DNA of 64,000 bases from Batkoa obscura (Eukaryota; Entomophthoromycota; Entomophthoromycetes; Entomophthorales; Batkoaceae). The DNA is taken from contig JASVEC010000008.1 of assembly GCA_030770535.1 (NCBI GenBank), positions 310,001 to 374,000 on the forward strand. The letters run 5' to 3'. Within the stretch, counting starts at the first letter, position 1; each line of letters opens with the position of its first letter. Positions 45,867-56,475 of the stretch are shown one piece after another. Under the pieces are notes generated by a model that did not search any database, had not been told where the DNA came from, and saw only the letters and a program-made list of their open reading frames with translations. The position numbers and the translations under genes are program-made.

Positions 45867-48368
45867 TTAGAAGTTTTTTGACTCGCTGTTGGGGTCAACA
45901 AACTTTTCAGTGTCACCATCATTATAATTATAATTGAGGTGATTAACTTGTTTATTTTTGTTAAAATGTTTACTATTGCGAACATTTTTTTCAAAGTAAT
46001 ATTTAAAAATACCATTTTCTGGCTTTGGTTCAATACAATTGACGGCAATATGTCCATGTTCACCACAGTTCCAGCATCCAGTAAATACTCGAGATTTACG
46101 ATGGTTGGAGTAGTGCTGTTGTGTAATGGCAAAGCAATGAAGATATTCGTTGTTGTCCGTTTCTTTATCTATATGATTAACGTATAGTTTCTTGGATTTA
46201 ACTTCGCTTTTTGGACTTCCGAGGTATAGCTCTAAAATCTCTATCATCTGAGTAATATTGGTGATATTATGATGAGGGTCTAGAAAAAGACGTGCGATGT
46301 GACTTGGAAGGTTTCGTTGGAAGGCCAGGCGGAGGTCTGTAACGCTTAACTTCCCACAGGAAATTAAAGCATTAGCACGATTTTTTACGTTTGCAATGTA
46401 ATTTTCAAGTTTGCTTTCATCGTCTAGTCGTAAAGATAAAAGGGCTGCCTTTTTTGCTTCCATTTTTACATCGGAATCATAGTGATCTATGAATGCCTTT
46501 TTAAAAGAGTTCCAGTTACTGCGTAAGTCATCAGGTAGGGTCATACACCAGGAAAGCTCGTTTGTTTGAAGCTGACCTAAGAGACATTGAGGGCGACACT
46601 CGTAGGTCCAATTGTTGGCATCAAGATGAACTTCTAGCGCTTTGATGAAAGTAGTAGCAGTGATTTCATTTGGATTGAATAGGAGACTAAAATTAAACTT
46701 GGTATTAACGGGTTGGGAGCTTCTCGGATAATTGTGGGGGTATGTTGAGAAGCTATGCGGGTTTAGATTGTTACCAGAAGGTCCAGGATGGCCATAATAG
46801 GCGTCATGATTATTATGTGATATACCATAGTTATTTTGAACAGGAATCCGCTCGGGTTGTACGTAGTGAGATGAAGATTGCTCATAGGGTACATGTTGAG
46901 TGATTTTTGGAGCAATATATGGCAACTTGTTTTTGTTACTATTGTTAAAAGGATTGTCCAGGTTAACTTCAGCATAGGGTTGTACATGAGATCTTATTGG
47001 CTCAGCATTAGATCCTGTAGCAGGGTTTCTTGAGTAAATACCATCAGTAGGTGCAGTGGTCATTCTAGGAAGTAATTGAGGTGGACTTTCTCCTTTCTTG
47101 GGTTGATCATCCGGTTGTACCAAGTGAATAGAACCACGATACTTAGGGTTCATTTGATATTCAGTGTCAAGAATAGATTCTGTGGTACCATCACCTAGAT
47201 CATACATATTATATCTCGGAACATCTCTATAAGTCGAGAGTCTGGAGTGAGGTGCTGAAACAGCGATACGTTCCTTTCTACAATTACAAGAAGATGCCTT
47301 GATTTGGCTGGTATTGGAAGCTACCTTAGTTTGAAGAATAATAAGCTCTTCCTTGGTACTCTGTATATTACGCGAAATTTCTTCCCAGTCAGCCGCTGAC
47401 TGCTCTTTATCTAATCTAATTTGTTCCTTCAAATTATTATTGGAAGTGATGAGCTGGCTAATGGTGGTCACTTGTTGAGTCAGTTGTACATTACAAGCAG
47501 CTAAATCTTGTTCTAAAGCCAAGATTCTGGCATCTTTGGCTGATGCAGACGCAGGGGATTGCTCAACATAGGATAAACGATGATTATACTCGGTGAATCT
47601 AGTCATCAACGATCTATTAAGTTCTGCAAAAGTGATTTTCACTTTTCCGTCGATATCTGAGATCCTTTGAGCAGTATGGTCATTGATCTCAGTGAGGGAA
47701 AGGTTGATCTCGTCAGAGATCTTAATGAGTTCGGAATGTAAGGCAGTATCAAGCTGATGCAATTCAGCCTTGAAGTCTCCTACTTCTCTTGCCAAATCTC
47801 TATATACTTCATAACTAACAGTATCATTGAGCCTTTGGTTGAATTCATTAAACTTACTGGTATGGAATTCATTTGATGGGGTGATGACATCATTGTTTTG
47901 GTTGATGACCATGGAGAGATTATTAACCGTACCTAGAAGCGAGCTTAAAGAGGTAGACAATTCATTATTGTGAGTTGAGAGACGGTTGAGTTCACCAACC
48001 ATCTGGATGAGTTTGTTGTGCAAGAACTCTACTAAATATTGTTGAACGTGGGAAAGGGTAGGTACCGTTTGGTACTGAGCACGAAAAGTAATTTGGGTAC
48101 TGGAGCTACTACTTTGGTATTGTCTCCAAGCAGAGAGATCACCATTAAGAACGTGCATAGGAACAGCTCCATAGGTAACGACCGAGCTTACAACATGAGG
48201 AGGTAGGGCAGCTTGATTTAAAGCAGCAGTGTCTATTTCTGGGGTCAGAACACTAGCTTCTTCTTCATCACTACTACCCATGTCATATTCAGTGATAGTC
48301 AATTGTTGACGGTTATCAAGGAGATATCTTGAGTCAGCAAAATAGGGTATGAGGCTATTGTTGATCAT
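45867..48368 (-). CDS. gag: gypsy Gag-like protein with long coiled coil
   Basis: An 833-codon structural protein, large for a Gag. The first half (residues ~100-360) is heptad-rich with no clear family, for example RLSTHNNELSTSLSSLLG and ELHQLDTALHSELIKISDE, and should form a long coiled coil. A proline/asparagine-rich linker follows. Then comes a retrotransposon Gag domain (FNPNEITATTFIKALEVHL; LLGQLQTNELSWCMTL; YIANVKNRANALISCGKL) and one CCHC zinc knuckle, CWNCGEHGHIAVNC. It starts about 120 bp inside the 5' LTR boundary. Confidence 0.9.
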   Translation of the reverse strand: MINNSLIPYFADSRYLLDNRQQLTITEYDMGSSDEEEASVLTPEIDTAALNQAALPPHVVSSVVTYGAVPMHVLNGDLSAWRQYQSSSSSTQITFRAQYQTVPTLSHVQQYLVEFLHNKLIQMVGELNRLSTHNNELSTSLSSLLGTVNNLSMVINQNNDVITPSNEFHTSKFNEFNQRLNDTVSYEVYRDLAREVGDFKAELHQLDTALHSELIKISDEINLSLTEINDHTAQRISDIDGKVKITFAELNRSLMTRFTEYNHRLSYVEQSPASASAKDARILALEQDLAACNVQLTQQVTTISQLITSNNNLKEQIRLDKEQSAADWEEISRNIQSTKEELIILQTKVASNTSQIKASSCNCRKERIAVSAPHSRLSTYRDVPRYNMYDLGDGTTESILDTEYQMNPKYRGSIHLVQPDDQPKKGESPPQLLPRMTTAPTDGIYSRNPATGSNAEPIRSHVQPYAEVNLDNPFNNSNKNKLPYIAPKITQHVPYEQSSSHYVQPERIPVQNNYGISHNNHDAYYGHPGPSGNNLNPHSFSTYPHNYPRSSQPVNTKFNFSLLFNPNEITATTFIKALEVHLDANNWTYECRPQCLLGQLQTNELSWCMTLPDDLRSNWNSFKKAFIDHYDSDVKMEAKKAALLSLRLDDESKLENYIANVKNRANALISCGKLSVTDLRLAFQRNLPSHIARLFLDPHHNITNITQMIEILELYLGSPKSEVKSKKLYVNHIDKETDNNEYLHCFAITQQHYSNHRKSRVFTGCWNCGEHGHIAVNCIEPKPENGIFKYYFEKNVRNSKHFNKNKQVNHLNYNYNDGDTEKFVDPNSESKNF

Positions 48369-48486
48369 AGTCTGTGAATTAAGGGGATTGGAGGGTTGGG
48401 GTGGTTACGCGGTAAGAACCGTAAAGGAAAGGCTATAAAGGCTACCTAGTGTAGTTATAGGAGCTTTCCCAGCTATGAGCGCCAAG

Positions 48487-48954
48487 TGTGAAAGTTGATA
48501 CTTAGTGGCCGAAGTTAAAAGCTACTCTTGCTTAATTAACTTGCCTTGAGTCGAAGGGTCTTAGTTTATATAACTAAGGTAGACTTAACTTAATAGAAAT
48601 AGTATGTAGTAAGCTACAAATTATGTAAAACAAATACAATGGAAGATACTACTATAAAATCTATATCAGATGTTGTCAGAAAGACTTAGTGACTTTATTA
48701 ATGATACGTTATCAGGGAGTAATCCAATTAAAAAAAAACCTGGAGTTATCATATTGAAGAATCTCTTTTATACTCCAATAAATATGGATATTAATACGAG
48801 AGGATGTTATTCCTTGCAATATGAAGTTAGAAATTCTCGCAGCAAATCAAAATAAGGGACTCTGACTTGATTGTATTTGAACTTGAGAACACAGCAACTT
48901 AAGTGATTGTTGCGTTATAATCAATCCGAGAGCTAAATAAAGCAATATTTCACA
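48487..48954 (-). repeat. 5' LTR of the gypsy element
   Basis: 468 bp, identical by eye to the partner at 41303. It contains the element's promoter by family precedent. Confidence 0.95.
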
Positions 48955-49662
48955 GCAGTAGCTAAGTTAATATTTTTTAAATATATATTAAACAATTTTA
49001 AAAATATAGCAAAAAAAACAAATTTATATAATATATATGTTTAATATATAATTTTTTAAAAAAAACTAAAAAAAATACAGTAATAGAAAATAGAACAAAA
49101 ATAGAAAAATCTTTCAATAAAAAGAAAAAGCCATATGGGGGTGTCCAAATTGGTTTCATTTTCCTATCCAATTTTTAAATATTTATATTTTGAAAACTGC
49201 TTAAAATTTATAAAGATAAATTCTTTAAAAGCCAAAGTACCCGATACAGTTTCAAATTATTTTGTTATAATTTATATTGTCAATTAGCGGAATTTTTATT
49301 GAATTTAATATAAATTTCTGGATTAGCAAAGATTTTACTAATATAGCCTGTATAGTGATATTAGTCAAAGTTGTAATATGTAAATAAATATATACTTTTA
49401 TATAACTTTATTAAGAAATATTTATTATTAACTGTTTTACAGCCAACATTGCAGATTTGCTATCAAATGAATAAATTATTTTAATGTTATAATTACATTA
49501 TTAATATATCGCTAAGTTAATAAATAGCTGCATGGGAGGGAGTGGTTAGCCCCAAAACTATAATTAACCATCCCTATGGAACACAAGCAGTATAATAATA
49601 GTTTTTACTTATTATTACAACTACTTGCTCTTTGACTATTTATTAACTTAGCTATTAATAAT

Positions 49663-51837
49663 TCAAGTAATATCAACATTTAATAATTGATTTCTATCAT
49701 CTAATAAGCTACTTACTTGTTTACTAAATATTGAAACTTTTAAATTTTCAGTTATTTTTGTAAGATAAGCTGGGGTTGACCTTTTAATTTTTCTATCCTC
49801 TATAGACTCTATAACTTTAATTGAGATCATATCGCTTTTTTTTGATCTATCAGATACTGGATAACAGTGTAGTTTTTTACCACGTTTAATAAAATGTAAA
49901 TACTTTTTAATACCTTTTATTTTTATTATTTTTTTTGTATCTTTGTGAAAGTTGATACTTAGTGGTCGAAGTTAAAAGCTACTCTTGCTTAATTAACTTG
50001 CCTTGAGTCGAAGGGTCTTAGTTTATATAACTAAGATAGACTTAACTTAATAGAAATAGTACGCAATAAGCTACGAATTATGTAAACAAATACACTGGAA
50101 GATACTACCGTAAAATCTATATAAGATGTTGTCAGAAAGACTTAGTGACTTTATTAACGATACGTTATCAGGGAGTAATCCAATTAAAAAAAGCCTCGAG
50201 TTATCATATTGAAGAATCTCTTTTATACTCCAATAAATATGGATATTAAAACGAGAGGATGTTATTCCTTGCAGTATGAAGTTAAAAATTCTCGCAGCAA
50301 AACAAAATAAGGGACTCTGACTTGATTGTATTTGAACTTGAGAACACAGCAACTTAAGTGATTGTTGCGTTATAATCAATCCGAGAGCTAAATAAAGCAA
50401 TATTTCACATCTTTGTTTCTTTCATACTTTTTAAAAGTTATATTTATTTGCCCATTATTGACAGTTGAGTTATTAAATCTATTATTTTCACAAACAGAAA
50501 TCTCAAATTTTGAAATTAATTGATCAATATCTTCTATTTTACCTAATGCTTCAAGACTATTTTTCCACTGTGAAAGATTTCCAAAATGTCCGTCAACTAT
50601 ACTTTTTCCATGATGCTCAGCAAAAAAATTAAGATCAATATTTAAACTACTATTTATTTTATGAATTTCTTCAGATACATAATGTAAAAACTCTTGAGAT
50701 TTAAAATGATATCCTGTATCTGCCCATATATTAATTTTTATAAACTTTTTAAATAAAGGCTCTTTAGATATTAAATCAATTAAACAATCTCCTGCATATG
50801 CTGAATCATGATTTAATATTTCAGATAAATAATCAAAATAAATTTTGCCTATTGTTTTATCATTTTTTAAATACAAAACGCCAAACCCTAATACTGATAT
50901 AGCTTGCTTATTATAATGATCTGAATTTATTGGATCTGGTCTTGTTCCTATTTCCATATTTTGTTTAAAGTCTAAAATTATTATACAACTTCTATTATTT
51001 AATTTTTCAATACTTTCATTAAGTATGTTTTTTTGAGTATCAACACAAAATTCATGTAATTTATATAACCTTTTTTCTTTATTAAAAGATTCCTCTATCT
51101 CTGCTTTATTTTCTGTCGCTGTATTTATTTTATTTTCAAATAACTTTTTTCTAACTTTTTATACTGGGCATATATATTACATAAATCTGTTTTTCTTGCT
51201 GGATTTTTAAATTTATTTGGTATATATTTGAAAAATGTTGACCTAGCTACTGCTTTATCTTTTAAATCATTAAAATACTTACTGTATATCATTCTTCTAC
51301 TTTTATTTAATATATATATATTCTCTGACGAATATTTATCATTATTTTTTTACTAAATCTTGATGAAATAGTTGAATTATCAAGTAAATATTGTATAATA
51401 ATCTCGATTTGCTCATCTTTAATTTTTCTTGTATTTTTGATAGTAGGTCGTAACGTTGGTATTTTATTATTATTAATTATTTTTGAATAATCATATTGAT
51501 TTTTACTTATATTAAATCCAAAGCTTTTACATTCATCAAAAGAATATATTGAAGCTATAGTCGATAATAATGCTGCTTGTTGGTTTTTATTTCCTGTTTC
51601 CCTTAAAGCACTAATTTTATACATTGCTTGATTAAGTTTGTTATTATTGATAGTAAAATTTAATAATATTTCTTTTCTTTTTTTTGTTTTATTATAAAAT
51701 TCCATAAACTTTGGGCTATTGTGAATAGTTGTTAAAATTGATGTAAATGAATTACAATGTTTATACAATGTGCTTCTCCCTACCGTATTAAAGTTTTTAG
51801 AAATTCCATTTCGAAGTTTAGTTATAAAAGCTTGCAT
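49663..51837 (-). pseudogene. DDE-type transposase of copy A, interrupted by a solo LTR
   Basis: A transposase that would cut and join the TGGGGGTGT termini. From 51837: MQAFITKLRNGISKNFNTVG, a helical N-terminal part, KTRKIKDEQIEIIIQYLLD (possible DNA-binding helices), then FFKYIPNKFKNPARKTDLCN. The frame shifts near 51150. The core follows: a first acidic motif in IIILDFKQNMEIGTRPDP, a second in NIWADTGYHFKSQEFLHYV, and a third in NFFAEHHGKSIVDGHFGNL. The spacing suits an RNase-H-fold DDD/E enzyme, with a striking HGK-x3-DGHF signature. A solo LTR splits the C-terminal part, which resumes as KGIKKYLHFIKRGKKLHCYP and ends LLNVDIT. I cannot name the superfamily with confidence. A one-base shift and the LTR make it inactive. 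Confidence 0.75.
49944..50409 (+). mobile_element. solo LTR inside the copy A transposase
   Basis: A 466-bp LTR very close to those of the full element, flanked by the 4-bp duplication TCTT. It interrupts the transposase reading near its C-terminus. Confidence 0.92.
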
Positions 51838-51943
51838 TTTGTTTTTACTTTAATAAAAAATAAAGTCAAATAATTATATAATTATATATTATATAATTAT
51901 ATATTATATAGTTATTGAATATTTAATAAAAAATACAAAACAC

Positions 51944-52304
51944 TGTGAAATATCGTTTCATCAGCTCTGTGATTGATTATCGCATAATAATCACTTAACT
52001 TGTTTACAAAACTAGTTGGAGTATAAAATAGATTTTTCAACATAATAGCTCGAGGCTTTTTAATTGAATTGTTCCCTAATATTTTACTTTTAATAAAGCC
52101 ACTAAGTCTTTCTGACAATATCTTATGTAGATTTTACAGTAGTATCCTGTATTCTATTTATTTTACATAGCTCGTAGCTTATTGCGTATTACTCCTATTG
52201 ATTTAAGTCTATCTTAGCTACATAAACTAAGGCCTTTTGACTTACGGCCAGTTAACTAAGCTAGAACTGCCTCTAACTCCAATTAATGAGTACTAACTTT
52301 CACA
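51944..52304 (-). mobile_element. shortened solo LTR inside copy A
   Basis: Opposite-sense LTR, TGTGAAATATCG to CTAACTTTCACA, only 361 bp because a middle part is gone. Its target duplication is no longer exact. It sits upstream of the transposase start. Confidence 0.85.
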
Positions 52305-52522
52305 AACATATAATCAAAAAAATAAAATAAAATAAAATAAATAAAATAAGTCTTTAAGTTAAATTTTTATATTTAGTTTTAAGCTTTTTAAATTTAGCTG
52401 ATCATACATTAAAGACTTACAAATTTAAAAATTTAAAATTTGGATTAATTTCTAGTTAAATTCTGAAACCAATTCGGACACCCCCATATCAGCATTAAAA
52501 TTTAGTATTTATATTTAAAAAA

Positions 52523-52622
52523 TGAGGTGTTTTTTTTGGCTTCATTATTTTTTCCATTTTTTAAGCGCTATTTCAGCGGAAAGGTTGTTAGTAAAAGTCT
52601 CAAACAAAAAAATACATCCTCA
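52523..52622. repeat. MITE family 1 copy
   Basis: Forward-sense copy TGAGGTGTT...ACATCCTCA in copy B. The short frame across it continues into transposase-like KVYFNCLSKILN and is not a gene. Confidence 0.9.
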
Positions 52623-52690
52623 AATGATAAAACAACAATCAAAGTTTATTTTAATTGTTTATCTAAAATACTGAATTATAATTTAGCATA

Positions 52691-52782
52691 TAGAAATGTT
52701 TTTTTTAATTTTATCACTTTTTTTACCTTTTAAATGGTATTTAAGTAGTAGAATTTTTAGTAAAATTTTTAAACATAATCAA
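52691..52782. repeat. MITE family 1 copy, worn
   Basis: Forward-sense, with degraded termini (AGAAATGTT and AAACATAATC) but recognisable TTTTATCACTTTTTTTACC and TTAGTAAAATTTTTAAAC. Inside copy B. Confidence 0.65.
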
Positions 52783-53101
52783 TAAACATTCTGAAATTTT
52801 TTTATAATAGAAGAATAGTTTTAAAATATTAAATAAAATAAAATAAAAAATAATAAAAATACAAAGTATTAAAAAATATTTATACTTTATTAAATATAAC
52901 AACAGATTATATTATTACCCAGTATTTGATAAATCAAAAAAATTTAATACAATTATAATTAAAGTTATAAGGTTTATAAAAAATAAAAAAATAAAAAAAC
53001 TGACCCCAAGCTTCTTTTATAAAAATAATAGAAAAGTTAAAAGTTTTAATATTTACTAAGCAAATAAGTAATTTATTAAATGATAAAAATCGATTATTAA
53101 A

Positions 53102-53202
53102 TGGTGGTGTCTTTTTTGGTTTCATTACTTTTTTCATTTTTTAAGCGTTGTTTGAGCGGAAAGATTGTTGGTAACATTCTTAAACAAAAAAATACATCCC
53201 TA
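53102..53202. repeat. MITE family 1 copy
   Basis: Forward-sense copy TGGTGGTGT...ACATCCCTA inside copy B. Confidence 0.9.
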
Positions 53203-53751
53203 AATATTAATACTACTTAAATTATTAACAGTTAAGTTAATAAATAGCCAAAAAGCAAATAGCTATAATAATAAGTAAAAGCTATTATTATATTGTTTAT
53301 ATTACATAAAAGTGGTCAATTATGGTTTTAGGGCTAACCACTCTCTCCTATGCAGCTATTTATTAACTTAGTAATATATTAATAATGTAATTATAATATT
53401 AAAATTATTTACTTATTTAATAGAAAATCTATAATGTTAGCTATAAAGCAGTTGATAATAAATATTTCTTAATAAAGTTTTATAAAAATATATACTTGTT
53501 TACATATTACAACTTTGATTAATATTAATACATAGGTTGTATTAGTAAAAGCTTTGCTAATCCGAGAATTTTTATTAAATTTAGTAGAAATTCTGTTAAC
53601 TTACAACATAAATTATAATAAAATTAAAACTGTGTTAGGTATTTTTGCTTTTAATAAAAATTTTATTTTTATAAAATTCTAAGCAAAGTTTTTAAAATAC
53701 AAAATTTTTAAAAATTGAATAAAAAAATGAAATCAATTAGACATCCCCATA

Positions 53752-53852
53752 TGGGGGTGTTTTTTTTGGTTTCATCAATTTTTCCACTTTTTAAGCGCTA
53801 TTTGAGCAGAAAGATTATTAGTAAAATTCTTAAACAAAAAAATACATCCCCA
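53752..53852. repeat. MITE family 1 copy abutting transposon copy B
   Basis: A near-consensus 101-bp copy, TGGGGGTGT...ACATCCCCA, with TA on both sides. Only the TA at 53750-53751 separates it from the right terminus of copy B, so it inserted exactly at copy B's target duplication (or the reverse). Confidence 0.92.
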
Positions 53853-55051
53853 TATGGTACTTTTTTTCCAAAACCTTGACATCAAAAACTTAGCACTATT
53901 TTATTAAGTACTATTTTCAAAAATCAACTCCTATTTGGGCCAATTTTTAAGTGATTAGAATTAGGTTAGATAGTAGTCAATTAGATCCTAGTTTTTTATT
54001 TTGTACTTACTGGTACCCCAGATATACATAAGAATTGATTTCTGGTGTAGTTGATATTGTTGTCTTTGTAATAATACACCATATGTCTTATTAATCCATA
54101 ATAAAGTTGGTTAGTTCATTTGGGCCAGTTTTTAGAACTTAAATTAAGCAAATAATTAATGCTTAGTTTATGACGGATTTTATATAAATAAGGTTATTTT
54201 CCTTTAAAAAAAACTTGATACCTTTTTCATATTATTCATAAATATACAATGTTACTAAATTTAATATACTATTTAAGATAATTTTCAAAATATACATAAT
54301 TTCTCTGCTTAAAAATCAACTTTAAGTTTTGTTATTCATGTAATTCAAAAAAAATGTTACTAAATTACTATTTTAAGGGATAAATTTTTTATATTTTTAT
54401 AAAACTATTTTATAAAATATTAAATTTAGCAAAGTTCTATATGTATAAAATCAAGGTTTGAGGATCAATCTGCTATAATTTTTTATTAAAAATAATATAG
54501 ATAAAACCTGATAGACTTATCAAATGTGATACAATCAGCCCAAATGGACAATTTCAAAAAGTACTTGTTAATAAGTGTAGAAGCATGAATGAATCTAAAA
54601 ATCAAAAGTAAACATACAAAGTGCAATAAGAAAGAATATATATAATTTTACAATTAAAGGGAAGCACTGTAATTTAAGAATATTGACTTCAAATAGACTC
54701 GGGTTGAGCTCCGTTGATTTCAATTCAGCTGAAAGTAGAAGAGGCTTATTATTGCATGTGACAGGACCAATGCGTTGTCAATTGAGAGCAAGGGATTGGT
54801 TTTTAGCTTAAATTTAATTGAAAAATAAAATTTATCATAGCTTTTTTTTAAATATTCTATTCTATTGACAACTTGTGTTTTTTTTAGTTGTTTGGTTTAG
54901 TAGTTGCCATATTTTTTAATAAAAGTTAATATTGACATTAATTTTAAAATTGTGTTTTTTATTTTATGATATTGGTTATATATTCAACTAAATTCTAGAA
55001 ATAACATTCTTTGAAGTATATATGAGTTATATTTAAGAGAGTGAAAAAGTA
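53853..55051. other. intergenic with possible old repeat
   Basis: The phrase TTTGGGCCARTTTTTA occurs at about 53934 and 54119, and a related GCCCAAATGGACAATTT at about 54538. This hints at a worn inverted-repeat element, but no boundaries could be fixed. No gene was seen. Confidence 0.35.
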
Positions 55052-55843
55052 CAATGTTGGACACAAGTGGGTCTATTTTGGCCACTTTTTCGGTTTTTTA
55101 TTAGCGAGTGCCTTTAAAATCAACTTAAAAAGGCCCATTGTGTCACATTGAATTAACTTGTCAGCTTTCATTTCCATTATTTTAAATAAAAGTCGATGGT
55201 AGATCAAGCTCTAAGTATTATTCAAGGGTTTTATAGCTGATTTTTAAGTATAAAATATTATTAAATTTAATACATTAAAATAATTTATAATTTTATTCAA
55301 ACAGTAATTCAAGGTGGCGTTTTTCTTAAAATGGCTTGGATAAAAAACTGGACACTTTTTTTGGTGGAGAAATTTAGGATTTTTTAAAAATTTCTTTAAA
55401 GATAATATACCTGCTTCAACAATATTTTGTGTATTAAAAAATATAAGCCCTAAAATTATATTTAGAGCTTTATATATCATTTTTTTTCATTTAAAACAAT
55501 ATGAATGAAAACCGATAGGTTTATTCAATATAACATAATGGACCGATTTGACTCGATCGATTTCTGTCTAATGTTAACCAGCCTTAAAGTATATTATTTT
55601 AACAAGTACATTAATATAAACATATAAACATTCTTTTCAAGTATAAAGGGGATCTAAAATAACATAATTTAAAAAATTTAATTAAAATAATAATTGTTTA
55701 ATATACTTTTATTTAGTTTAAAATTGACCTAAATGGGTTGATTTTTATAAATATAATATCTACTGATATTTATTAATATTAAATGTATTACAAAGTAAAA
55801 GACCAAAAAAAGACGAATATATACTCACTTTTGTCCAACACTA
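55052..55843. mobile_element. ~790-bp TIR element, Tc1/mariner-like ends
   Basis: The left end CAATGTTGGACACAAGTGGG and the right end, inverted, TAGTGTTGGACAAAAGTGAG match at most positions, with TA on both sides. The GTTGGACAAAAGTG terminus and TA target resemble Tc1/mariner elements. The inside has no recognisable transposase, only a 78-aa open stretch, so this is non-autonomous or decayed. Confidence 0.6.
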
Positions 55844-56475
55844 TAAAGTTTAGTAAAATAACTGTATTTTAGAATTCTAGATAATATTATTAGTAATTTG
55901 GCAAATGCTCCACTTGCTTAGATATATCGCTTCTTTATCTACACATCAATGTTCAAAAGTTTTTGCCCATAATTGTTAACAAATAGAAATCCTTATTTTC
56001 GATAAATGAGCTTTAGTTATTTGCTGAAAAAAAGCTCCGTTTTTTAAGGTTGAATATCTGAAAATTTGTTAGCAAAGTTTAATACACCAATAATTCTAAA
56101 AAATAAGTGTATCAGATGAATCAAAGTTCAAGATAGTTCTCAGGTATTAGAAAGAAAGTAAGAAAAGGTAGAAACCCTCTTTCCTTCGTGGCATTACTAT
56201 ATACTAAATTTGTCAACAATGAAGTTCAGCTCAGGTAACACTCAGTTTGATTATCTTTTTAAAGAATAGTGGAACGAGGCAATATACCAAACAAAATCAA
56301 TCAACAACATCAAGAAGAAAAAAAGTAATAAAAGTTAATGTGATAGAAATAAGACTAGTTTATTATTACAAATTATAGAATTTTTAATGGATGCATTGTA
56401 AAGCGATATAAAAAATCAACCATTCAAAAAAAATGAAGATACCTAAAATCTAAGTTCAAATGTAATAAATTTTTA
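55844..56475. promoter_or_regulatory. upstream region of RPL26
   Basis: AT-rich DNA ending with an A-run and ATGAAG at 56433 that soon meets a stop. A 5' leader intron is possible, because GTAATAA...CTAATAG lies at 56462-56491, overlapping the chosen start. Confidence 0.4.

Larger units (their letters stand above)
41303..48954 (-). mobile_element. full-length Ty3/gypsy LTR retrotransposon
   Basis: A 7.65-kb Metaviridae element, coding on the minus strand. Its two 468-bp LTRs (41303-41770 and 48487-48954) appear identical, so the insertion is very recent. A 4-bp target duplication GCAG flanks it. Next to the 5' LTR (right side) is a tRNA-type primer site beginning TGGCGCTCATAGC (48484 downwards), and a purine tract GGGAGGGAAA abuts the 3' LTR (41780-41771). 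The domain order gag, protease, reverse transcriptase, RNase H, integrase is that of Ty3/gypsy. The element looks whole. The insertion site is inside DNA transposon copy B. Confidence 0.95.
49136..52486 (-). mobile_element. DNA transposon copy A (TIR TGGGGGTGTCC)
   Basis: Both termini are intact: TGGGGGTGTCCAAATTGG at 49136 and, inverted, TGGGGGTGTCCGAATTGG ending at 52486, differing at one base over ~24. TA lies on both sides (49134-49135, 52487-52488), so the target duplication is TA. Without its two guest LTRs (49944-50409, 51944-52304) the element is about 2.5 kb. The single transposase gene reads right to left. It inserted into copy B of its own family. It is the best copy here for defining the family, but its transposase is interrupted. 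Confidence 0.9.
41010..53749 (+). mobile_element. DNA transposon copy B, host of a nested insertion cluster
   Basis: Pieces of one transposon in plus orientation: 41010-41149, 41251-41302, 48955-49135, 52487-52522, 52623-52690, 52783-53101 and 53203-53749. Each piece matches consecutive parts of copy A: ATAAAGCAG before the gypsy element and TAGCTAAGTTAATATTTTTT after it, AAAAATCTTTCAATAAAAAG before copy A and TTAAAATTTAGTATTTATATTT after it, then KVYFNCLSKILNYNLAYRN. The right terminus, ACATCCCCA at 53749, is intact and followed by TA; the left terminus is lost. The transposase is thoroughly decayed. Guests in order: MITE, gypsy element, copy A, then three MITEs. Confidence 0.85.

Noticed and set aside
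54110-54565. Possible inverted-repeat element with TTTGGGCCA ends
   Set aside because: Only one short phrase repeats, with no clear termini or target duplication.
56433-56475. ATGAAG as the RPL26 start
   Set aside because: It meets a stop after six codons without a valid donor site; the ATG at 56476 gives the right length and keeps the conserved Asp before VSSSRRK.
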